64,000 nt of DNA from Pirellulales bacterium (GTDB lineage: Bacteria > Planctomycetota > Planctomycetia > Pirellulales > Lacipirellulaceae): the NCBI GenBank assembly GCA_022841705.1, contig JALHQZ010000002.1, positions 930,001-994,000 on the forward strand, in the 5' to 3' direction. How positions within the stretch are numbered: the stretch's first letter is position 1; each line of letters opens with the position of its first letter. The notes beneath the pieces were generated by a model. That model worked only from the letters and a program-made list of their open reading frames with translations. It did not search any database and was not told the origin of the DNA. Shown here in pieces: positions 19,372-28,822 of this stretch. The translations under genes were made by a program, and so were the position numbers.

Positions 19372-20502
19372 ATGATGCGAAAGGTATTTTCCTGCTTCAT
19401 CATCGCCGCGTGCTTAGCGACGGCGGGCTGGGCCGAAACTCTGGCCCGGCATGGTCGCGGCTGGTTGGAACGGCGCGACGGCAGTTTGGTCCTGCACCTC
19501 GCTGGCAGCCCGTATGAGATGGGCGAGCAGCACGGCGTGCTGCTGAAGGACCACATCCAGAAAAACCTCGACTACCTGTTGCGCGAGAAAGGAGGCGACG
19601 AGGTGATCGAGCTCGGCTCGATCAAAATGACGGCGGGAGACATTATCCGCCTGATCGTGGGACTACAGCGTCAGCATGTTCCGGCACATTATTGGGAAGA
19701 GCTTAAGGGCGTTGCCGCCGGTGCCGGGACGCCGGTCGCCGACATCGAAGCGGCGAACTTCATTCCCGAATTGTTCCATTGCAGCGGCTTTGCCCTGCTC
19801 AATTCAGCGACCTCGGGTGGCGAGTTGTTGCATGGTCGCGTGCTGGACTATGGGGTCGAAGATCATTTGCAGGACCATGCCGTGGTGATCGTCGCGGAAC
19901 CGGAGGGGGGCGTACCGTTCGTCAACATCGGGTACGCCGGCTTCATCGGCTCGGTGACCGGCATGAACGCGGAGCGAATTTCGATTGGCGAAATGGGGGG
20001 TGGCGGCGTGGGCCACTGGAATGGGATGCCGATGGCCCTGCTGGTGCGTGAGGCGCTGCAAACGGCACGCTCGCTCGACGAAGCGCTCGAGGTGTTCAGA
20101 TCGCGCCCGCGAACGTGCGAGTACTTCTACGTGGTCGCCGACGGTGAGACCAAGGAAGCGGTGGGCATGGAGGCATCGTGGGATCGATTTGAGGTGCTCC
20201 GCCCCGGCGAGTCGAACGCGCTCTTGCCCCGCCCCCTCACCGATGCGGTGGCCCTGTCGGCTGGGGATCGGTATCACCACCTCGTCGACCGAATCGAGGC
20301 GGGGCATGGAAAGTTCGACGCCGACAGCGCGCTGCGGCTCATGGACCGCCCCGTCGCGATGAAATCGAATTTGCATAATGCCCTGTTCGAAACCACTTCG
20401 CTCCGCTTCTGGGTAGCCAACGCCGGTCCCAACGGTGAACCTGCCGCGGAGCAGAATTACCACCGCTTCGACTTGCAGGAATTGCTTAGTAGTAAGCCGT
20501 GA
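19372..20502 (+). CDS. Secreted C45-type Ntn hydrolase
   Basis: 376 residues with a signal peptide (F-S-C-F-I-I-A-A-C-L-A-T-A-G-W-A). The domain matches the C45 acyl-transferase/hydrolase family (penicillin acyl-CoA:6-APA acyltransferase relatives): G-S-P-Y-E-M-G-E-Q-H-G near residue 45, then E-L-F-H-C-S-G-F-A-L-L with Cys137 as the expected N-terminal nucleophile after self-cleavage, and G-R-V-L-D-Y shortly after. Such proteins split themselves before Cys and then hydrolyse amides, often N-acyl amino acids or peptides. A strong GAGGGGGGAG ribosome site precedes the paired ATGs (19372 and 19375). It stands alone, converging on the SulP gene. Confidence 0.85.
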   Translation: MMRKVFSCFIIAACLATAGWAETLARHGRGWLERRDGSLVLHLAGSPYEMGEQHGVLLKDHIQKNLDYLLREKGGDEVIELGSIKMTAGDIIRLIVGLQRQHVPAHYWEELKGVAAGAGTPVADIEAANFIPELFHCSGFALLNSATSGGELLHGRVLDYGVEDHLQDHAVVIVAEPEGGVPFVNIGYAGFIGSVTGMNAERISIGEMGGGGVGHWNGMPMALLVREALQTARSLDEALEVFRSRPRTCEYFYVVADGETKEAVGMEASWDRFEVLRPGESNALLPRPLTDAVALSAGDRYHHLVDRIEAGHGKFDADSALRLMDRPVAMKSNLHNALFETTSLRFWVANAGPNGEPAAEQNYHRFDLQELLSSKP

Positions 20503-20600
20503 TGCGCCGCGCCGCGGGCGGCTTTGACACGCGCGAATGGAGCGCGCCCGCGAATGGCTCAAGTTATACCAGAACTCGCTAAGTCATCGCGATCGCACGC

Positions 20601-22562
20601 TCATCGCAGCGTTTCCACCGGATCCACCACCACTTGCAGCGCGCTCCCCTCACGCCTCATTTGCCGCAGATAGACCAGCATCCGCTGGCAGGTGGCGGGA
20701 GCGACGACAAGTTCCAAACGCACTTTGCTCGTGCGCTCTGGGTGGCCGCTCGCTGAGCGGGTGGCGGCGCCAACGGCGCCGATGGTCGCGATGCAATCGC
20801 TGGGCCCCATCGCGATCAGGTTCTCGAGCAGTGATTCTTCTTGGCTGTCGTCGGCCACTACGGAGAGGCGTCGCATGGAGGGGCCGCTCTTGCGCCGGGC
20901 GGCATGGGGGTGGGCGGACAGTTTTTCGTGCCCTTCGAGCCCGATGATTTCCAGCTTGAGGCCCGCTTGGTGGAAATCGTCTTCTAGCTCGTGCAGCTTT
21001 TCCATGACGCTGTGGTCCACCAATTCGGTGCCGGAGAGATCAATCAGGACATTGTTCCGATCCACCAGACCAAGTTGTTCGATCTGTTTACGGAAGGGAA
21101 TCCAGTTGGTAAAGACCGCGGAGCCCTTCGCACTGATCACCACTGTGTCATCGTCGGCCGGAGCGACTTCCAGGTACGGTTTGAGCATGCTGCTCGGCGG
21201 CAAGCCGTTGAAGAGGTGAATCAGGAATTTCACGCTGATGCCGATGCCAATGCCGACGAGCAGGTCAGTCGCCAAGACGCCGATGATCGTGGCGACGAAG
21301 ATAAAGAGTTGCTCGGGCCCGGTTTTGAAAACATTGATGAACTCCCGTGGCGAGGCGAGGCGAAAGCCCGTGAAGACGAGCATTGCGGCGAGCGCCGCGA
21401 GCGGAACGCGGTGAATGAGCGCGGGCGCGAGCGCAACAAGGGCGAGCAGAAACACGCCGTGCCACAGATTGGCGTAGCGCGTGCGGGCGCCATTATCGAT
21501 GTTCGCCTTGCTGCGGACAATTTCGGAAATCATCGGCAGCCCGCCAATGCACGCCACTGCCGTGTTGGCGACGCCGACAGCCACGAGATCGCGATTCAAA
21601 TTGGTCTTGCGCTTCCACGGGTCCAATAGGTCCACGGCTTTCGCGGAGAGCAGCGATTCGAGGCTGCCGATGAGCGCGAACATCATGACCCAATATAAGG
21701 CGGCAGTATGGTGCTGCGGGTTTGTGAAAACTGAGAAGTCGGGATAGGCGATCGCGGCAAAAATGCTTTTTGGCGCATCGACCAAGAACTGTTCGCCGAT
21801 GGGATATTGAGTTTGATGGTAGGAGTAGGTGTGTTCGTGCGACAAGTCGAAGTAGATGCCCATTGGAATCGCCACCAGCAGCACGATGAGTTGCGCGGGC
21901 AGTTTTTGCACGACCGGGCTTTTGAGCCGCGCTTTGATCATCGGCATGATGAACAGTATCGCCAGGCTCACGAGCCCGATCAGTGCGATCTGCGGATTCG
22001 CATGCAAGAGCTTGTCCGGCAGTTCGCGCAAGATTTCCAGTGGTTCACCTTTCGCGGTTTGCCCGACGGCCAACGGCAACTGCTTGATCATGATGATCAC
22101 GCCGATCGCGGCGAGTAGCCCGTGCACGGCCGCCGTGGGAAAAAATTCCCCCAACACGCCGGCCCGGAAGAACCCGAAGGCGACTTGCACGACGCCCGCG
22201 ACCACGCCGACGGCGAGCGCCATTTCATAAGCGTCGCGATTCGCCTGCGCCGAACCTCCTTCCACGTAGCCAAAAGATTGCACGGCGCCGATGACGATGA
22301 CAATCAGCCCCGCGGCGGGGCCTTTGATTGTGAGTTCCGAATTGCTTAGGAACGTGGTGAGAACGGAGCCGACGATTGCGGTGAGCACCCCCGCGAAGGG
22401 CGGGAATCCGGAGGCCTTCGAGATGGCAATGCAGAGCGGTAAGGCAATCAGAAAGACCAACAAGCCCGACACGAGGTCGTACTTGAGATACTTGGTGAAA
22501 CCGGCGAGATTGCCGCGGGGGGCCGGTTCACCGTTGAGAATCGGATTCGGTTCGGGAGTCAT
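20601..22562 (-). CDS. SulP anion transporter with STAS and PII-like domains
   Basis: 653 residues from the ATG at 22562, which overlaps the preceding stop as ATGA. Residues about 15-440 form the multi-helix SulP domain (Y-D-L-V-S-G-L-L-V-F-L-I-A-L-P-L near the start; P-A-A-G-L-I-V-I-V-I). Residues about 455-555 are a STAS domain with D-L-S-G-T-E-L-V-D-H-S-V. The last 91 residues (563-653) look like a PII-type fold: M-R-R-L-S-V-V at the start, K-V-R-L-E-L-V-V followed by a helix, and A-L-Q-V-V-V-D-P-V-E at the end, close to the PII pattern KVKIEVVV...IFVSPVE. With dabA and dabB upstream, bicarbonate is the most likely anion. The PII call is by pattern only. Confidence 0.85.
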   Translation of the reverse strand: MTPEPNPILNGEPAPRGNLAGFTKYLKYDLVSGLLVFLIALPLCIAISKASGFPPFAGVLTAIVGSVLTTFLSNSELTIKGPAAGLIVIVIGAVQSFGYVEGGSAQANRDAYEMALAVGVVAGVVQVAFGFFRAGVLGEFFPTAAVHGLLAAIGVIIMIKQLPLAVGQTAKGEPLEILRELPDKLLHANPQIALIGLVSLAILFIMPMIKARLKSPVVQKLPAQLIVLLVAIPMGIYFDLSHEHTYSYHQTQYPIGEQFLVDAPKSIFAAIAYPDFSVFTNPQHHTAALYWVMMFALIGSLESLLSAKAVDLLDPWKRKTNLNRDLVAVGVANTAVACIGGLPMISEIVRSKANIDNGARTRYANLWHGVFLLALVALAPALIHRVPLAALAAMLVFTGFRLASPREFINVFKTGPEQLFIFVATIIGVLATDLLVGIGIGISVKFLIHLFNGLPPSSMLKPYLEVAPADDDTVVISAKGSAVFTNWIPFRKQIEQLGLVDRNNVLIDLSGTELVDHSVMEKLHELEDDFHQAGLKLEIIGLEGHEKLSAHPHAARRKSGPSMRRLSVVADDSQEESLLENLIAMGPSDCIATIGAVGAATRSASGHPERTSKVRLELVVAPATCQRMLVYLRQMRREGSALQVVVDPVETLR

Positions 22563-24037
22563 GACTTTCGGCCTGAAACGGGAGAGGTTTTGGAGTGCGG
22601 ATTGAGGGGTGGAAATAACTGCCACATCGACGCTTCGGCCGGTTCGCTAGGCGGGGCGGCGATGCGGGTGGTATGAATCTCGTTAACGGCTCGGCGGCGG
22701 GACATGAGCCCCGGTTGAGGGTAAATCCCACCACCGATAATTAACAGCGCGAGGGTAACAATCGCTACTTGCTCTTGCCAGCGGGTGTTGATGGAAATTG
22801 TCACGCTACGTCGCTTGCCGGTGAAGATGCGGAAGTATGCCTGCATGACCGCGATACCATTCAGCGCGCCGGCCAGCACGATCGCCATGCCGGTAATTGG
22901 GAGCGTCTCCATCACCCCTTCCACCAACAGTTCAGCGCCCACGAAGCCAATGGTGCCAGGGAAGCCGATGCTCGCGAGACCTGTGAGCAGGAAAAACACG
23001 CCGAGCATCGGGGCGTGTTCGTAAAGTCCTTGAAACTCCCGCAGCGAAATGCTGCCGAGCCGCGCTTCGACGGCGCGAATCGTGAGCCCGAAGCCGGTGA
23101 GCGCCAAAGAGGCGGATATCCAGAGGCAAAGAGCGCCAGTCATGCCAATGGGAGTCGCCAGCTCAAACCCGACCAGTACCATCGACGAATTGCTCAGAAA
23201 CAAATAGGCGAACATCCGGCGAGGGTCCGTTTGCACCAGCGACATCCCCGCGGCGTAGGCGGCGGTGAAAAGCGACAGGAGCGCCATCACGCGCAACTGC
23301 CACTCGCTGGCGATCGGCAGCACCAGCACCACAGCCGCGTAGGCGCCAATCATTGGCGTGATGAAAAGAATCGCTTGGCCGAAGGCGGCATGTTCCACAT
23401 AATGCGGCATCCAGGTATGAAACGGAACCATCCCGTTCCGCACGAGCACGGCGCCGATGAGCATCAGCCCCGCCACGCTATGCCACGCTTCGCCCCCCCG
23501 AATGCCACTCCAGGCGCTATGCCCCAGCAGCGTGCCGACGAGTAGCAGCGCGACGTAGATACCCATGAAGAGCCCGAACATCCGCGTCGGCGCCTTACGT
23601 GCCCGCAGATCTTCGTAAGCTGGCGCGACGCCGATGGCGAGTAGCAGCGCTACCACCACCGGCGAAGTGGAAGCGAGCGTGGCGAGCTGAATCGTCTCGG
23701 AAAACAGCACCCGGCCATAGGCGAGCCGTTTCATTTTGGTGCGTAGCGTGGCGAGCAGCGTTAAGAAGTGCAGCAGCGCGGTGAGCGGCACGAGTGGCGC
23801 GCTGATTTGGGTGAGCTCGAGCGGCGTGAAGCCGAGCAGCTTATGCCCAATCGAGACGGCAATCGTATCCGGCCAAAGTGTGAATTGCAGCCACGCAGCG
23901 ATCGCACAGAAGAGCGTGAAACCACTGACGACCAAGCGGCGGTTGCGCGAAATATCCGCATCGCCTCTGCGTAGCGTGACGAGCACCCCTAACAGGGGCG
24001 CCACAACGGCCAGTTCGAGCCACGGGAAGAGCGTCAT
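22559..24037 (-). CDS. Second proton-channel subunit (NuoM/N-like) of the Dab operon
   Basis: 492 residues, about a dozen hydrophobic helices. The proton-conducting-transporter pattern is visible: a central helix with V-L-V-R-N-G-M-V-P-F-H-T-W-M-P (compare K-x-x-x-x-P-F-H-x-W-L-P in NuoL/M/N, with Arg where Lys is usual), S-L-V-Q-T-D-P-R-R-M-F-A-Y-L-F-L-S-N-S, and L-A-S-I-G-F-P-G-T-I-G-F. It is a second subunit of this class after DabB. Its start codon shares one base with the DabB stop, and its stop overlaps the SulP start. It presumably conducts protons or ions that drive DabA, but its partner contacts are unknown. Confidence 0.88.
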   Translation of the reverse strand: MTLFPWLELAVVAPLLGVLVTLRRGDADISRNRRLVVSGFTLFCAIAAWLQFTLWPDTIAVSIGHKLLGFTPLELTQISAPLVPLTALLHFLTLLATLRTKMKRLAYGRVLFSETIQLATLASTSPVVVALLLAIGVAPAYEDLRARKAPTRMFGLFMGIYVALLLVGTLLGHSAWSGIRGGEAWHSVAGLMLIGAVLVRNGMVPFHTWMPHYVEHAAFGQAILFITPMIGAYAAVVLVLPIASEWQLRVMALLSLFTAAYAAGMSLVQTDPRRMFAYLFLSNSSMVLVGFELATPIGMTGALCLWISASLALTGFGLTIRAVEARLGSISLREFQGLYEHAPMLGVFFLLTGLASIGFPGTIGFVGAELLVEGVMETLPITGMAIVLAGALNGIAVMQAYFRIFTGKRRSVTISINTRWQEQVAIVTLALLIIGGGIYPQPGLMSRRRAVNEIHTTRIAAPPSEPAEASMWQLFPPLNPHSKTSPVSGRKS

Positions 24038-25419
24038 CAGGCGATTTCGTCGGTGACGCCTCCACTTGCGGTGGTCGCCGAGTTACTCGTGGTTCCTGTA
24101 AGCCACGCGGTCCACTTGTCTTCCCGCCGCTGTTGCCAGCGGAAAAACTTCAGCGTTGGCCGAGCAATCCAGTCGTAGAGGAATGTGTCGAGATACCCGC
24201 GTTCAAACGCCCAGCGGTACGCGACGCCACGGAGGGACTCGGGGACGAGCTTGCTCCAAGACGCTGCTTGCGAGTATCGGCCGCCAAACGCATTCTCAAG
24301 CTGGCGGTAGTCGGCCAGCAGGGACGGCGCCCGCAAGAGCTGCAAAGTTCGCAAGCAGGCGTGGCCGATCATGTGGACCAGCGGTAAGTAGTGAAAGCCC
24401 AGCCCGATCTCCGCGACGATGATGCCCACTTGCGATAACGACGCAAATGCTAGGGAACTTTTGATATCGCTCTGCACACGCGAGGTGAGCGCGGCATAGA
24501 TGGCCGTCGTTATGCCAAGCGTGACGACGATCACTTGCAGCAGCAGTGAGGCTTGAACGACGGGGCTCACGCGCAAGAGGAGGAACGCGCCTAAGTGAAC
24601 TGACAAAGCACCATAGAAGATCGCGCTGGAGGGCGTGGGGCCTTCCATCGCGCGGGGCAGCCACCCCGAAAACGGCACAAGGGCACTTTTGCCCGCCGCC
24701 GCCACCAGTAGCAGCGAGCCCGCAAACAGAGCTTGGCCGGGAGTAAGGTCCACTGTTCCGCCGGGCCAGACGCCAAAGCCGACCATGCGGTCGAAATCGC
24801 CGGCGCCGGTGAGGTGGTGCAACACCACTTCTGCGACCAGGAACGCCGCGTCGGCGATGCGGTACACAATCCACACCCGCAGCGCGTTCCGCACGGGGTC
24901 GGCCCGATCGTGAAAGAATCCCACCAACAAGGCGGACGACAGCCCCACCAGTTCCCAACCGGTGAAGAGCGATTCAATCGTCCCCGCCGCCACCGCCAGC
25001 ACCATCCCTAACAAGAACAGCGCATAGCAGACAAAGAACCGCAGAAATCCTGGCTCACGGTGCAAGTACGAACTGGCGAACGCGCTGATCGTGCCGCACA
25101 AGAGATACGTGAGCACCACGAAGGGCGTCGAGAGCTGATCGAAAATAAGTTTGAACGTAAAGTGGAACCCATCTTCGGGCAAATCGACCCACTTGCCCAA
25201 ATCGACGGTAACGTGCGGACTATGCGTGACAATCATCAGCGCGGCCAACGCTAACGTGGAACAGAGACCCACGATCACGCCCATTTTCACGCACCGCATG
25301 ATGGCGTGTTCGCTGAGCGAACGCATGGCGAGCGCCGGCGCTGCGAGCGCGACAAGCATGGCCGCCGGGCTCGCGACGGTCAGCACGCCGCACGCCGACA
25401 TCACGGAGTCGGTGCTCAT
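24037..25419 (-). CDS. dabB: DabB proton-conducting subunit
   Basis: 460 residues, a NuoL-type membrane protein without the other subunits of complex I nearby. Motifs: S-S-Y-L-H-R-E-P-G-F-L-R-F-F; F-T-G-W-E-L-V-G-L-S-S (the E of the first proton path); A-A-A-G-K-S-A-L-V-P-F-S-G-W-L-P-R-A-M-E-G-P-T-P-S-S-A (key Lys and P-F-x-x-W-L-P); and S-R-V-Q-S-D-I-K-S-S-L-A-F-A-S-L-S-Q-V-G. In characterised DAB systems DabB couples cation flow to CO2 hydration by DabA. ATGA overlap with dabA upstream and a one-base overlap downstream indicate coupled translation. Confidence 0.9.
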   Translation of the reverse strand: MSTDSVMSACGVLTVASPAAMLVALAAPALAMRSLSEHAIMRCVKMGVIVGLCSTLALAALMIVTHSPHVTVDLGKWVDLPEDGFHFTFKLIFDQLSTPFVVLTYLLCGTISAFASSYLHREPGFLRFFVCYALFLLGMVLAVAAGTIESLFTGWELVGLSSALLVGFFHDRADPVRNALRVWIVYRIADAAFLVAEVVLHHLTGAGDFDRMVGFGVWPGGTVDLTPGQALFAGSLLLVAAAGKSALVPFSGWLPRAMEGPTPSSAIFYGALSVHLGAFLLLRVSPVVQASLLLQVIVVTLGITTAIYAALTSRVQSDIKSSLAFASLSQVGIIVAEIGLGFHYLPLVHMIGHACLRTLQLLRAPSLLADYRQLENAFGGRYSQAASWSKLVPESLRGVAYRWAFERGYLDTFLYDWIARPTLKFFRWQQRREDKWTAWLTGTTSNSATTASGGVTDEIA

Positions 25420-28400
25420 TCGCTAGCTCCTGCGACTGGCGGTACAGTTATCTTGGCGAACCGCAGGTGATCGCGCCAGCCGCTGTACCACGCGGCGGAG
25501 CTTGGTGCTTCGGGCAGCGCAACGCCCGGCGGAGTGTAGGGCTCGAAATGGTCTCCACACCGCAGATCAATCCGGTCGCTGTGCGGGTCGAGCGTAGCGA
25601 CCTGCACCCATTGGTTATCAACCAAGATTTTGAGCGCCTCGTTGCGATCAAGGATGCGCTGAAACTTCTCCGGCGTGGACTCGATGACGAACAGAATCCG
25701 TACCGGTTCGTGGATTTCCACCATCTGCCACGGCAGGCCCGTGCGCAGATCGCTCGCGGCGCCGTTCATCACCCCTAACAGCGAAGTGATATTGTGCGGC
25801 AGCTTGGTGCCGCAGCCGAGCGTGGGGGAATCGACGTACGAAAAATAGTACTCGAGATTAATGCCACCGCAGACGGGAATTACAGCGCCCAGGATGCGGG
25901 CAAGGATGGTGGTCTCTTCGTCATCCGTCGTCGGATCGTAGGATGTAAGGAAGGTGCGGCGATCGAGAAAGAGTCCGCGGGTGCGCGAGCGCCGCCCGAC
26001 CATGCAAAGGGCGTTGGTAGCGTGGCCACATTCGGGACGAAGCTGGGCCAAGTCCTCGGAGCGGGCTTCCACATGCCGGAGCGCTTCGACCGCCGTCTGG
26101 GTGAGCGGAGCCGACACAAAGCGGCGGCAGCGTTCGTGCGCGTTGCATCGGCGCGCTTCATCGACGGCGGATCGCAGCGCTTCCAACTGCGGACGAAGCG
26201 GTTCGGGCAAGCGATCCAGATCGTAGTATTCGACGCCGTCGCTACAGGTGTTGTGAAGTGAGCCGATGAACCACACTTCGACGGGAATTGTGATGCCCCG
26301 TTCGGCCAAGATGGTTCGGACGCGGGGATCATTCGCCATCTCAGCAAACGCCCGCGCGTTGGGACCACCTCGCCCTCCCCCGCAGGCGCCGCAGTCGTAC
26401 GCCGAGGCATGGGGATTATTGAGGCTCGACGACCCATGCCCGCACACCAGCACCAGCGGGGCAAAGTTCATGATGAGCCCCATGTTGCGGAGCGAACCTT
26501 CAACGATGTTCGCCATTTCCGCCACGCTGTAACCGAGTTGCTCGGCGTCGGGACCGGGATCAGGACTTACTCTTTCAAGCGTTAGCTCCGTGTGCGCGGG
26601 GGGCGCCACGACTTGTGCAAAGCGGCGGCGAATCTTGGCCGAAGTATGCGGCAGCAAGATGCGAAAGACCAGTGGCGCCGAAGCCAAGAGGCCGAAGAGC
26701 GCTGTCAAAGCGCCGCCGACCAGCGAACGGCTACTGCGATGCACCTGTCGCGCGCTCACGCCCAGCAACTTGCGAGTCGCGGAGCGGCGCTGATGGGTTT
26801 CCACCACCGCTGGGGCGGGCTGCTCGAGCACGTAATGTGCGGGCTTGACGACGATGGGGCACAGCGGCGCCGCGAAGGCTTCGTCAATTCCGCGGTAGTA
26901 CATTGCCACGCCAAAGAACCCGGCGATACCAAAGGTTTCGCACCGGGGCTCGACCTCTTCGAGGTGGCGTCGGAATGATTCTTCGCGCTCGTCGATGCAG
27001 CAGACGACCTGAAACAAGGGTGCGGTATCGGCTCCGCGAAGCGTTGTCCCCCCGCGGGTGAACATCGCCAGCGCGTCGAGCGCTTGTTCGCGGTACCGGC
27101 GTTCGTACGCCAGATGTAGCACGCGCCGGCGCTCAAGCGTGGGGAACAAGTCCAGTTCCGCGCCGAGGCGGCGCCACGAATCGGGATCGAGCCGCGTTAG
27201 GTCCTCGGGAGTCCAGCCAAGAGCCTGCGCAAGTTGGAACAGCAAAAATCCGCGTTGGGCGGCCACTCCATTCGTGCGAGGGGTTCGGCGGCCAAGTCGC
27301 TCCCGCAGCGAGGCTAAGTCGCCGTAGTCACCAAGTTCGTCACCAGCGATCGCTTCTATAGCATAGCGATCCAAGAGCAGGCGCACGGCGAGAAACTCAT
27401 GCAAGGTTCCTGCGGGCGCAGGCCGAGCAGTCCACTCCGCATTGGTTTCCATCTGTTGAACCATTCCCGCCCAACCGCGCAGCGCCAGTAGCGTAGCGGT
27501 GAGATAGTTCTCATAGGCGTCCGGTTCGACACCAAGCTGCGCGAGCGTCGATTGTAGGATCGTGAGCGGGTCAACAGTTTCTCTTCGCAGGCGGCGGGCG
27601 TCGCGCTTGAACGGCCGCAACCACGTGGGAGTTAACCCTGGCGTGCTACACAGCCGCAAGAAGGAAGCGAGGAAACCTTCGTCACGATGTTCGAGCCCCC
27701 ACGTCGCGAGTCCCTGGTCGAGAAACGCGGCGCTGAAGCGGATCAACAGATCATGCACCAATTCATCGCTATCACGACCTGTGACAGCAAGCAACAATTC
27801 GCGATGGCGTTCGGAGCGTGTGGGTGCCGCTTGGGGCGGCGGCGTGAGCGTAGCGCCGGCGCAGCATAGTTTCCACAAGAGTTCGAGCGTGAGCTGCTCC
27901 CAATCGGAATCCTCCCACTCTTCAAGTTCGGCCGCCGACCAATGGCGCAGCAGCTCTCGGGCGGCGCTGGCGACGGGGCCGGTGCCCTGCCCTTCCCCAG
28001 CGCCGCCGACTCCTAGTTGAAGGAATCGCATCACCCACCGGCGCGTGGCGGTGATCATCCGCTGTCGCTGCTCCGCCGAAACATCGCTGCGAAACTTGCC
28101 GAGCGCGTCGGTTTCTGCCAGCACCCAGCGCAGTTCCGCGGGTGGGGCCGACTCTAACGTGGTTTGCAACATCGCCAGCCGCAGCGCGTATCGCGTTCCC
28201 AGCAGGCCAACCAAATGATCGGCTCGGTCCCCCAAATCCTCGTGCAGCACTTGCACGATATCTTCCAGCAGAATCCGCCCGGCAGCGAGTTCCGCGTGGT
28301 ATCGCTGTTCGGAAAGATAGGGTTCGCAGCCCAAGAGAGGTCTCGCCTGCCGCATCGCCTCGGCAAAAGGCAAGTGCTCGAACGCGTGCAGCGTGTTGTG

Positions 28401-28532
28401 ATGAACGAAGACCGACAGCGGCCCCTGCGAGGGCAGCAAATGGGCAGCGTGCTCAATCGCCTCGCGCAGCAGATGGTCTACGGAGCCCATGCGGGCCGCG
28501 GGCTGCGGAGCAAGCGTGGAGGTTGTGGCCAT
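25416..28532 (-). CDS. dabA: DabA, inorganic-carbon uptake subunit (DUF2309)
   Basis: 1038 residues from the ATG at 28532 (a TTG four codons earlier is less likely). The N-terminus has the family motif P-L-S-V-F-V-H-H-N-T-L-H-A-F-E. The carbonic-anhydrase-like zinc site is complete: Cys512 and Asp514 in C-C-I-D-E-R-E-E-S, His699 in C-G-H-G-S-S-S, Cys714 in Y-D-C-G-A-C-G-G; the H-to-C spacing of 15 equals that of Halothiobacillus DabA (His524/Cys539). DabA is thought to hydrate CO2 one way to bicarbonate inside the cell, driven by DabB. First gene of the four-gene operon; the 290-bp divergent region towards the response regulator should contain its promoter. Confidence 0.95.
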   Translation of the reverse strand: MATTSTLAPQPAARMGSVDHLLREAIEHAAHLLPSQGPLSVFVHHNTLHAFEHLPFAEAMRQARPLLGCEPYLSEQRYHAELAAGRILLEDIVQVLHEDLGDRADHLVGLLGTRYALRLAMLQTTLESAPPAELRWVLAETDALGKFRSDVSAEQRQRMITATRRWVMRFLQLGVGGAGEGQGTGPVASAARELLRHWSAAELEEWEDSDWEQLTLELLWKLCCAGATLTPPPQAAPTRSERHRELLLAVTGRDSDELVHDLLIRFSAAFLDQGLATWGLEHRDEGFLASFLRLCSTPGLTPTWLRPFKRDARRLRRETVDPLTILQSTLAQLGVEPDAYENYLTATLLALRGWAGMVQQMETNAEWTARPAPAGTLHEFLAVRLLLDRYAIEAIAGDELGDYGDLASLRERLGRRTPRTNGVAAQRGFLLFQLAQALGWTPEDLTRLDPDSWRRLGAELDLFPTLERRRVLHLAYERRYREQALDALAMFTRGGTTLRGADTAPLFQVVCCIDEREESFRRHLEEVEPRCETFGIAGFFGVAMYYRGIDEAFAAPLCPIVVKPAHYVLEQPAPAVVETHQRRSATRKLLGVSARQVHRSSRSLVGGALTALFGLLASAPLVFRILLPHTSAKIRRRFAQVVAPPAHTELTLERVSPDPGPDAEQLGYSVAEMANIVEGSLRNMGLIMNFAPLVLVCGHGSSSLNNPHASAYDCGACGGGRGGPNARAFAEMANDPRVRTILAERGITIPVEVWFIGSLHNTCSDGVEYYDLDRLPEPLRPQLEALRSAVDEARRCNAHERCRRFVSAPLTQTAVEALRHVEARSEDLAQLRPECGHATNALCMVGRRSRTRGLFLDRRTFLTSYDPTTDDEETTILARILGAVIPVCGGINLEYYFSYVDSPTLGCGTKLPHNITSLLGVMNGAASDLRTGLPWQMVEIHEPVRILFVIESTPEKFQRILDRNEALKILVDNQWVQVATLDPHSDRIDLRCGDHFEPYTPPGVALPEAPSSAAWYSGWRDHLRFAKITVPPVAGASE

Positions 28533-28822
28533 GCCGAGAATCAACGATTCGTGCGAGCGCGAGTGGCCGCGAAGTCGAGGGGATCGAGCAGCTCGCGGTG
28601 AGGGGATTATTGCGCCTGGGTGCAGATCGTAGCAAATATCGTTGGTTTTTTATACGTCGATTGGATGTCGCACGCTATGCGGTTAGAAGTTACAATTCCG
28701 TCAGTGTCTTGAGATCACAGCTTGATTTCATAAGCGGCCCGGCGGAATGATTAGAATAGGTTTCGTCAATTCCGACGAGACGATTTATTCCCTATAAGTT
28801 CTCCAGCTCTTTGCTCTCGACC

